Positions 36,409 to 45,700 of a stretch of DNA of 64,000 bases are shown one piece after another. The notes under the pieces are model-generated. The model was not told the DNA's origin, ran no database searches, and worked only from the letters and a program-made list of their open reading frames with translations. A program made the translations under genes and the position numbers. How positions within the stretch are numbered: position 1 is the stretch's first letter; each line of letters starts with the position of its first letter. The stretch is from NCBI RefSeq assembly GCF_026212465.1, contig NC_080051.1:273001-337000 (forward strand), in the 5' to 3' direction. Source of the DNA: Amaranthus tricolor (taxonomy: Eukaryota > Streptophyta > Magnoliopsida > Caryophyllales > Amaranthaceae).

Positions 36409-37580
36409 TGATATAGATTGGTATGCCTCAAAACAAAACCAAGCTATAAGCACACGTAGTTTGCTGTTTTCGTTTAATGAATTTGTTTTTGTGATTTTTG
36501 TGGTTTTATAACAAGGGAAAAATGAAATGTATGTGTTGATTTTTCAAACTGAAAATGGCTTGCCAAAGGTTGCTTCGATACAGATACACCACGAAACAAA
36601 TCTAAGGGCTCCTAAGAACACATTCAAACTTTAGCCAAAAGTATGAAAAGCATAGGAACTTCAAATTACTTAAACTAATCCAAGTTAAAGTAAATTGCAA
36701 ATAAGAACAAGGAAAATTGCTCAAAGGGTTGTGTTTGTATTATGCAAGCTGAATGCCTTCATTACATGAACTACAAGCCTATTTATACTAAAAGGAAATC
36801 AGCCCAACAAAAAATAAATAAAAAAAAAAAAAAAAAAATTAAATTAAAAAGCAAAAAAATCAGAATGTTGCTTGTTTCTTAACGGCTAGGAATCCACTTG
36901 CAAGTCCACTTGCAAGTTGCATCTTACAATCTTCTATGGAAATAATTAGGCTATTTTGTAGTGCATAGCTATATCTTACAAAGTCTTCATAGGCTATTTT
37001 CTAGGCTGATTTGTTTTTTGTAGAAAAGATCTTCATGTAATAATGAACCAAAATCAGATTTCCCAACGGCTGAATTCTTGTATGATTTGCAAATATCTTC
37101 ATATGTCCTTGGTTTATTTGCTGTCTCAAACAACTTGATTTTGCTAAATATATTTTTTTAATCTTCCACTTGCTGAACCTTCATATTTATATTCTTCATA
37201 TTTCCTTGGTTTATTTGCTTGATATTTTCAGCTGCTTGCTTGCGTTTCAATCGCATAATATTCGACCCATGAGCAAAATTAAATACTAAACTCAAATAAA
37301 AGAAAAGTACAACTCGACTAACTAAGCATGAGAAATGATTAAGCTTGATCCTAAACCTGGCTTAAATCATTTCGAAGAAAACAAAAGACCCAAATACTCG
37401 AAATAAAATAAACGACTTAAATAATAAAACGACCCAAAAAAAAAAAAGAAGACTTAGTTTATGACTACGAAATTAAAGGATTTCAGTTTTGGACCTTGAA
37501 TTTTAGCGTCTTCCATTTGATGCATCATTATATTGATCTTGGCTAGCTCAGCAGAACTAGATGTAGGTGATCCTACATCA
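36409..37580 (-). repeat. Left (3') LTR of family D
   Basis: 1,172 bp. On the element strand U3 opens with a hairpin: GATGTAGG, four-base loop, CCTACATC (plus-strand 37560-37579). It ends TATATCA. Confidence 0.95.
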
Positions 37581-40500
37581 TCCTCCCCTTCTTTGGAAAA
37601 GCTTGACCTCAAGCTTGGTAACATGTCCTCCTCATGAAATGTAATCAAATCTGCAACATTGAAAGTAGAAGACACACCATAGCTACTAGGTAGCTCTAGT
37701 TTGTAAGCATTGTCATTTACTTTTTCCAAAATTTCGAACGGTCCATCAATTCTAGCACTTAACTTTGATTTCCTTTGTGTGGGAAACCTATCCTTTCTCA
37801 AGTAAATCCATACTAAGTCACCTTCTTTGAAAATCACTTCTTTTCTCTTTTGGTCCACTTTCTCTTTAACCTTATTATTCATTTTCTCAATCTTTTCCAC
37901 AACTTGTTTATGCAACTTTTGGATCTCATTAGCTCTAGTCTCGGCATCATGGCTAAACTTCAAAGGTGTAGGAAAAGGCGTAAGATCTATAGGGGTTAAA
38001 GGATTAAGGCCATAAACTATAAAGAAAGGAGAAAAACCGGTGGTCTTGCTAGGAACTCGATTATAAGCAAATTCAGCATGTGGTAGCAATTGTTCCCATT
38101 GTTTAGGATTCTTAGTAATGAGGGCACGCAACAAGGTTCCTAAGGTCCTATTGGTTACTTCGGTTTGTCCATCAGTCTGAGGGTGGCTAGAACTACTAAA
38201 GTTAAGCTTGGTTCCCATCTTTTTCCACAAAGTAAGCCAAAAATGACTAAGAAACTTTGAGTCTCTATCACTTACCATACTTCTTGCTATCCCATGTAGT
38301 CTTACTATTTCTTTAAAATAAAGATTAGCAATGTTAACAGCATCATGTGTAGTATGACAAGGAATGAAATGGGCCATCTTAGAAAACCTATCAACAACAA
38401 CCATAATGGAATCCTTATTGTTAGAGGTTCTAGGTAGTCCGGTTATGAAGTCTAAGCTCACATCTTCCCATGGATTTTGTGGTGTAGGAAGAGGTTGGTA
38501 AAGACCTTGAGACGTTTTGTGGGCTTTGGCTTTTAGGCATTGCACACACCTCTTAATAATATGAATGACATCTTTAGCAAGTTTCGGCCAAAAGAAGGTC
38601 TCACTCACTAGAGCTATGGTCTTTTCTTCCCCAAAATGTCCTCCAAGTCCTCCCTCATGATATTCCTTAATTAAGGTCTCCCTAACACTATGTCTGGGCA
38701 CACATAATTGATTACCTCGAAAGAGATATCCTTGAAAGAGGTAAAAAAGTCCTTGAGGTTTGTTATGACATTTTTCAAATATTTCTCCAAAATCAACATC
38801 ATCAATATAACATTCTTTTAACAATTCCATCCCAACAACCTTAGTATTCAAAGTACTCAAAAGCAAGTATCTCCTAGATAAAGCATCAGCTCCGGTGTTT
38901 AATTTACCCGCTTTGTGTTTAATGGTGAAATGAAAGGTTTGTAGGAACTCGACCCACTTAGCATGTCTAGATTGAAGTTTGTGTTGGCTTTGAATGAATT
39001 TTAAGGCCTCATGGTCAGAATGTAACACAAATTCTTTTGCAATCAAATAATGTCTCCAATGTTCTAAACATCTAATAATAGCATAAAACTCTTTATCATA
39101 AGTAGAATACTTCCTTTTAGCATCATTGAGTTTTTCACTAAAGTAAGCAAGGGGTTTGTTGTTTTGAGTAAGAACTCCTCCAATACCTACCCCAGATGCG
39201 TCACATTCTACTTCAAAGATATCCTCAAAATTAGGCAAAGCTAGAACAGGTGCGGTGGTAAGTTTGTCTTTGATGGTGTCAAAGGCTGCTTGTGCTTTGG
39301 AATTCCATTCTATGGTCTTATGTTTTGTGAGTTCGGTGATAGGGGCCATGATTGAACTAAAGTTTGGGACAAACCTCCTATAAAAAGAAGCTAAACCATG
39401 AAATGATCTAACTTGGTGAATGGTGGTAGGAACAGGCCAGTCTCTAATAGCTTCAACTTTCTTTTCATCCGCTTTTATCCCCTCAATTGACACAATAAAC
39501 CCAAGAAATTTTACTGATTCCGAAAAGAATTGACACTTTTCCAAATTACCATACAATTTTTCTTTAGCCAATACACTAAAAACTTGATGCAAATGTTTAA
39601 CATGCTCGTCTTCACTTTGACTATACACCAAGATATCATCAAAATAAACCACAACAAATTGACCCAAGAAAGGCTTTAAAGTTTGGTTCATAAGTCTCAT
39701 AAAGGTAGAAGGTGCATTAGACAACCCAAAGGGCATGACTAACCATTCATAAAGTCCTTCTTTAGTTTTAAATGCGGTTTTCCATTCATCCCCTTCATAA
39801 ATTCTAACTTGGTGATATCCACTCCTAAGGTCGATTTTAGAAAAAACTTTCGAACCATATAAATCATCTAACAAGTCATTGAGTCTAGGTATTGGAAATC
39901 TATACTTGATGGTGATTCTATTAATGGCTCTACTGTCCACACACATCCTCATTTCTCCAGTTTTCTTAGGCACAAGTAAGGTAGGGACGGCGCAAGGACT
40001 TATGGACTCTCTAATCAAACCTTTAGCTAACAATTCATCAACTTGTCTCCTAATTTCTTCGGTCTCTTTAGGATTAGTTCTATAGGCTGGTTTGTTAGGT
40101 AATGTGGAACCGGGAATGAAATCAATCTTATGTTGTATGTCCCTTTTTGGTGGAAGTCCATTAGGTATCTCAATAGGAAAAACATGCGCAAATTCATCAA
40201 GTAAAGGCACAAGCAAAGGGTGATCATGCAAAACAGATTCGGTTTCATCATTTAGCAATAACAATTCTTTTCGTTCCACAAATTCATGTTGTTCACTTTT
40301 AAGTATAGGAATCAAAGAATGAAAATTTGTTAAAGTTGCTTGTAATTTAGAATTATGGCCAGGTGCATATGGAGCTAACGTGATCTTTTTCTTATTTAAA
40401 ACAAAAGTATGTGTATTTTTAAAGCCATCATGCATAACTTTTCTATCATATTGCCAAGGTCTTCCTAATAAAACATGACATGCATCCATAGGTATAACAT

Positions 40501-40903
40501 CACATAAAAGACTCTCCTTATAACTATTGCCTATTGAAAACGATAGTAAAACTTGAGAGTTTACAGGAATACCTTTGTTTTGATTCAACCATTGAATCAT
40601 GTATGGCTCGGGGTGTGGAGTGGCGGTGAGATTAAGCTTGTCCACCATGGTCTTTGAAGCGACATTAGTGCAACTTCCTCCATCAATGATAAGCGAACAG
40701 ATCTTACCTTTAACCGTACATTTTGTGTGGAATATTGCTTCCCTTTGTGGGTTTGGATCTTTGGCTTTGACCCCACTAAGAGCTCTTCGCATAACCAATA
40801 ATTCTCCTTCATCTGGATATATCATTTCCTCATCAAGTTCAGCATTGTCACAGAAATCCTCCTCGTTTTCCTCTTGATGATCATCAAATTCAACCAAGTT
40901 CAC
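37454..40903 (-). CDS. Pol part of family D polyprotein (cut from its gag by element E)
   Basis: 1,149 codons on the minus strand, beginning at the border with E. It would follow the gag part at 48104-49050 in the uninterrupted gene, and the frame is in register across the insertion duplication. Domains by residue of this fragment: acidic linker 1-35, protease with DGGS at 74-77, RT with YFDD at 420-423 (the other families have YLDD), RNase H (ECDASGVGIGG), integrase HHCC, catalytic D818, D879, E915, and a C-terminal domain with RKDRFP, DGPF and NDNAYKLELP. The last 41 residues lie in the 3' LTR. There is no stop inside. It has no promoter or start of its own (its first codon is GTG), so it is probably not expressed as shown. 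Confidence 0.92.
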   Translation of the reverse strand: MNLVEFDDHQEENEEDFCDNAELDEEMIYPDEGELLVMRRALSGVKAKDPNPQREAIFHTKCTVKGKICSLIIDGGSCTNVASKTMVDKLNLTATPHPEPYMIQWLNQNKGIPVNSQVLLSFSIGNSYKESLLCDVIPMDACHVLLGRPWQYDRKVMHDGFKNTHTFVLNKKKITLAPYAPGHNSKLQATLTNFHSLIPILKSEQHEFVERKELLLLNDETESVLHDHPLLVPLLDEFAHVFPIEIPNGLPPKRDIQHKIDFIPGSTLPNKPAYRTNPKETEEIRRQVDELLAKGLIRESISPCAVPTLLVPKKTGEMRMCVDSRAINRITIKYRFPIPRLNDLLDDLYGSKVFSKIDLRSGYHQVRIYEGDEWKTAFKTKEGLYEWLVMPFGLSNAPSTFMRLMNQTLKPFLGQFVVVYFDDILVYSQSEDEHVKHLHQVFSVLAKEKLYGNLEKCQFFSESVKFLGFIVSIEGIKADEKKVEAIRDWPVPTTIHQVRSFHGLASFYRRFVPNFSSIMAPITELTKHKTIEWNSKAQAAFDTIKDKLTTAPVLALPNFEDIFEVECDASGVGIGGVLTQNNKPLAYFSEKLNDAKRKYSTYDKEFYAIIRCLEHWRHYLIAKEFVLHSDHEALKFIQSQHKLQSRHAKWVEFLQTFHFTIKHKAGKLNTGADALSRRYLLLSTLNTKVVGMELLKECYIDDVDFGEIFEKCHNKPQGLFYLFQGYLFRGNQLCVPRHSVRETLIKEYHEGGLGGHFGEEKTIALVSETFFWPKLAKDVIHIIKRCVQCLKAKAHKTSQGLYQPLPTPQNPWEDVSLDFITGLPRTSNNKDSIMVVVDRFSKMAHFIPCHTTHDAVNIANLYFKEIVRLHGIARSMVSDRDSKFLSHFWLTLWKKMGTKLNFSSSSHPQTDGQTEVTNRTLGTLLRALITKNPKQWEQLLPHAEFAYNRVPSKTTGFSPFFIVYGLNPLTPIDLTPFPTPLKFSHDAETRANEIQKLHKQVVEKIEKMNNKVKEKVDQKRKEVIFKEGDLVWIYLRKDRFPTQRKSKLSARIDGPFEILEKVNDNAYKLELPSSYGVSSTFNVADLITFHEEDMLPSLRSSFSKEGEDDVGSPTSSSAELAKINIMMHQMEDAKIQGPKLKSFNFVVIN
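37581..37594 (-). other. Polypurine tract, family D
   Basis: On the element strand AAAGAAGGGGAGGA directly before the 3' LTR; translated in frame as part of the polyprotein (SKEGED). Confidence 0.85.
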
Positions 40904-41841
40904 TGAGCCAAGTCAAGACTCAGGCTCAGAGGGCAACAACGCAGGCCAAGAACACCCAAGCAACATCATGAGCAACACACTTGAAGTGTTTGAATCATCA
41001 CCTGCACTTACTGATTCAGCTTCAACATCAAGTAAAGACTTCCAAATCAATACCCAAGGAAGTGATACAATAATTAAGGAAGATCAAAGGCAACTAATTA
41101 TATCAACAACAAGCCCAAAAGGCACAGCATACGCCACTGACCAAGACAAATCAGACAATCAGCAGCTACTCCATGAACCCGCTGACCAGGCCACCTTGAT
41201 GGACGTCCACAGATGCAAGCTGAACCGGTGTGATGACGTGGAGGGCATAAATGGAATCTCCACACATGGACCCAGCTGCCATGGTCCAAGAACATTATTG
41301 GAAGTCATCAAAGAAGGGCTGAAATCCAAGCCCAAGGTCGCCCAGACGCAAGAACAAACCAGCAGCATCATACCAGCTGCTGAGTATTCTGTTTTGTGTT
41401 AATTAAGGCGTAAGTATGCACACGCGCCTGATTATGACCGTTATAACCGTTAAGACCTCCTTGTATTGGACTTAGCCTTGATTCCTAGCATTATATATAG
41501 TAGTGATCATCATTGTATTGAACATTATTGATGCTTAATGAAAGTTTTCTTCTCAAAAATTCAGTGTTTGAATTTTTACAATTGCGTTGCAATTGGGGTT
41601 ACTAGGGCCAGTTTTGCCCTTGGTGTGTGTGTGAACCTTGATCAGTCTTCAAGGCCACGCTGCACTTATCCAAGAACAATTGATCATTCCCTTGATTTAT
41701 CAACGGAATTTATCATTGTTGCAGTGACAAGAGGCTTGGTAGTCCAACTCTTGGCAAGGCATTGTGAGAACAATCTTGGAATATCCTTCGTCACTTTATA
41801 ATCATACGTTTTTGTTGCAATTACCAAGCGTATTTGGATCA
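40904..41841 (+). repeat. 5' LTR of family E
   Basis: 938 bp. It starts with an interrupted inverted repeat, TGAGCC pairing with GGCTCA at 40923-40928 and an inner AGTC, AA, GACT. It ends TTTGGATCA. 40968-41402 is open because it is the copy of the polyprotein tail that is translated in the 3' LTR. Confidence 0.96.
41492..41500 (+). promoter_or_regulatory. TATA box in 5' LTR of family E
   Basis: TATATATAG, about 590 bp into the LTR, with a CATTGTATTG context shortly downstream. The equivalent in the 3' LTR is 47754-47762. Confidence 0.6.
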
Positions 41842-41843
41842 AT

Positions 41844-41855
41844 TGGTATCAGAGC
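41844..41855 (+). other. Primer-binding site (initiator Met tRNA), family E
   Basis: TGGTATCAGAGC two bases after the LTR. U5 positions 41822-41827 (TACCAA) are complementary to TTGGTA at 41843-41848, so a U5/PBS stem can form. Confidence 0.92.
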
Positions 41856-42765
41856 AAGGACGTGTAGGGCTTGAATTTCATCCTTGTTTCATTCACAAAG
41901 AAGAATTCTCAATATCATGACTGAATGATCAGAGAAATCAATTTCAGAGAAAAGGGCGATTTTCATGTTCGTGTTCGATTCAGTGGTCAATTCTCCAAAT
42001 CCTGGTTGTTTTCTTCCTTGTTGTTTAATTACTTTGTGAATTAGTGTTTCTGCATATAATTCGTTGCATTACCATTACATTTGATTGATCATCATTGCAT
42101 ACATCATTTGAATTTCACGAAATTGGTTCTGAAACCCTAAAGAACTCAGTTCTTGAAGGAGTTTCTGAAATTGGCGATTTTTCTTTGCATATCTGTTAAA
42201 ATTTCATTCTGAATTAGTTAAAATAGATTTGCATTTTACATCATCTTCCCATCTTTGATTTCGAATTGTTTATGATTGTGGCTGTGCATTGGATAACAAA
42301 TCACAGAACAGTTCTTCAAATTCTGATTTTGTGACATTGCTGTTCATAATTGATTTTTTTTCTTCTTTCTCATGCATAATTGGCTGTAATCCACAAATAA
42401 CTAAGGAATTCACATTAGCAAGTTCATCTAAAGGGCAAAGCGATTGATATTGTTTCATTTTAGAGCAAGTTGTGCACAAAACAAGTTGTTCAATCTGAGT
42501 TCTGTTGCAAAACAGAACCAGCTTACTGCATTAATTTTTCATTCCATTTACATACATCAATTGCTGCACCAATTCTTTCTTTGCATGTTGGTTGAAAAAT
42601 CCACAACTCATTATCTTTGCAAGAACATTACTACCTTGACATTCAAAGAACTTTTGTGTACAGATTCAGAACACAACAGTTGCTTGTTGTGATCAGTACA
42701 GTTGTGCTGCACTACATTCTTTTGCATATTTGTATATTTGTGTGTGTTACATTCATATAATCATC
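41856..42765 (+). other. Long untranslated leader of family E
   Basis: About 910 bp between PBS and gag ATG, T-rich, with several short open frames and no recognisable protein. Families A, C and D have leaders of about 45-70 bp. It may carry packaging or translation signals, but nothing specific can be shown. Confidence 0.7.
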
Positions 42766-45700
42766 ATGAATAACGAGGAAAAATTTGATGCATTGTTCAA
42801 CATGGTATCCCAATTAAAAATGGCTGTCACAGAGATACAAAATAATACATCACCACAACCATTACATGCATATTCACACCTTGACAGTGAGCATGGGAGA
42901 GAAGATAAAACCATACGTATTGATGTACCTGAATTTGATGGCACTACACATGATCCAGAGGTGTATATTGAATGGGAAAGGGGAGTGGAACGTTATTTTG
43001 AATTTAAGGACACACATCCAGAGCACCAATATAAGATAGCAAAGGTCAAACTAACTAAGCTAGCTGCAACCTGGCTGGACGGTGTGCAAAGGCAAAGAAC
43101 ACGTGAGGAAAGACCTAAAATCCGTACATGGGAGAAACTTAGGAAGTCCCTTCGAAGGAAATACATTCCAACCAATTACAAACAGCAACTGTACACCAAA
43201 TGGAGCACCTTAAGGCAAGGGATTAGGTCTGTAGCAGAGTACATACAGGAGGGTGAACGGTTAACAGTGCTATGCAATATTGATGAACCTGCAGAATTAA
43301 GGTTGGGAAGGTTTTTAGGTGGCTTGAGAACAGACCTTAAGGAGAAAGTCGAGGTTATGCCAAACTTGACCTATGAGAGTGCCTGCAACAGTGCTTTGAT
43401 GTTCGAGAAGGCAGCAAGCAGAAAGCATATGCAATCTACACAGACATTCCACAAAAACAAGGAAATCAGTGGCTTTAGGCAGCCTGCACAGCACTTTTCT
43501 GACCATAAGGGAGCACAACAATATACACCCATTACTAACAGTAGGTCTACTGCACAGAAGCTGCCTGACAGTAAGAGTACACAATCCCATTTTGCTCCAG
43601 CTAGTTCTCACATAGAAAGACCAACCAATGCCAAGGATAAAGACGTAAACCCTAGAGATGTCATATGTTTTAAGTGTCATGGGCACGGTCACTATAAGAG
43701 AAATTGTCCCAACGCACGCGCCTTTACACAAAGAGATTGGGAAGCAATTAATAGTAGGAAAGGACCAAGGGCTATGCTAGTGCACATAGAAGGCAAAGGG
43801 GAGGAAGTCATATTACCACCCACACCTGAGGATGAGTATGAGGGCTCCTTTAGAGTAAATAGCTATGGATACATGGAAAGACTGGAGGATACCACTGAGG
43901 GAAGTGAGGAAGAGGAGGACATAGAGCATGTTTACCCGGAGGAAGAGCTTCACAATCTATTGATCAGGAGAAACCTTCACACAGTCCCACAGGTCAAGAA
44001 TTCAGACCAAAGAGAAAACATTTTTCAAACAAAATGTAAGATCGGGAATAAACTGTGTGATTTGATCATCGATGGAGGCAGTGAATCCAACTGTGTAAGC
44101 AAAGAGCTAGTCAAAACCTTAGGCTTAACCACTAGATCTCACCCTCGACCTTACAAGCTAAGGTGGTTAGATGATAGTAAGGGGAATGCGGTTAGTAAAC
44201 AATGTTTGGTGAGTTTTAGCATAGGCACATACCACGACCAAGTGCTTTGCGATGTTTTAGCCATGGACGCTTGTCATGTTCTGCTCGGAAGACCATGGCA
44301 ACATGATAGGAAAACTATACATAATGGCTTCACCAATGTGTATTCCCTACGACACGAGGGTAAGACTAAGGAATTAATGCCACTACCACCTCACAAAGCC
44401 ATACCCCCTACCAAAACCAAACCATCACCTACACACTTGATAGGTAGGAAAGAGTGTGACAGAGAGCTACGATCAGGAAACATAGTGTTTATAATGTTTA
44501 CTAAGGAATCCACTTCTGAACACACATCTGTTCATCCAACTGTGCAAAGATTGATAGAGGAGTTCAAGGATGTGTTTCCAGATGACCTACCCCAAGGTTT
44601 ACCACCTATCAGGGGCATTGAGCATCAAATAGATCTAATACCCGGGGCACCTATACCCAATAGACCAGCTTACAGGACAAACCCTACTGAGGCTACAGAG
44701 TTACAAAGACAAGTAGAAGAGTTGTTAGCCAGGGGATATGTAAGGGAAAGTCTGAGTCCATGTGCCGTACCTACACTCTTAGTCCCAAAAAAAGATGGAT
44801 CATGGCGAATGTGTGTAGATAGCAGGAGTGTGAATAACATTACTGTCAAGTATAGATTCCCTATGCCTAGACTAGATGACATGCTAGATGAATTAGCAGG
44901 AGCATGCTGGTTTAGCAAGATCGATCTTAGGAGTGGCTATCACCAGATACGGATGAGAGAAGGTGATGAGTGGAAAACGGCATTTAAAACCAAATATGGA
45001 CTATATGAGTGGTTGGTAATGCCCTTTGGGTTAACCGGAGCCCCAAGCACATTTATGCGGCTGATGAACGAGGTGTTAAGACCTTTTCTTGGGAAATTTG
45101 TGGTTGTATACTTGGATGATATCTTGATTTATAGTGTAACTGTCAACAAACACTTTGAGCACCTTCGGCGATTGTTTGACGTTTTGAGGAAACAAAAACT
45201 TTATGGAAAATTAGAGAAATGTGCTTTCATGATGCCTGAGGTTAATTTTCTAGGATTTATAATTGGGAAGGACGGAGTTAAGGTAGACCCTGTGAAGATA
45301 GAGGCAATTAGCACCTGGCCCACACCTACATCCATTACACAAGTGAGATCTTTTCACGGGTTAGCATCATTCTATAGACGATTCATCAAAAATTTTAGCA
45401 CCATCATGTCACCCTTAACTGAATGTACCAAACAAGGTACCTTTGTGTGGACTACTGAGGCACAGGCCGCTTTTGAGCATATTAAGGAGTTGATGTGTAA
45501 AGCACCCATTTTGAGACTACCCGATTTCACCAAACCTTTCGAGGTTGAGTGTGACGCTAGTGGGAAAGGGATAGGGGCTGTATTACTCCAAGAAGGGAGA
45601 CCTGTCGCTTATTTTAGTGAAAAACTAAATGGGAGTAGACTTAACTATTCTACCTACGACAGAGAGTTTTATGCTATAGTAAGGGCACTAGAAACATGGT

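Noticed and set aside
36811..36838. Poly(A) tract as the tail of a LINE or processed gene
   Set aside because: It lies inside the family D LTR and is the same length in both LTRs; no LINE or gene sequence is adjacent.
37827..38015. Small frames opposite or within gag-pol genes (example; many others)
   Set aside because: Shadows of the conserved polyprotein frames in other readings.
42270..42692. Short frames in the long leader of family E
   Set aside because: Under 85 codons, low complexity, no motif, no similarity to the other leaders.
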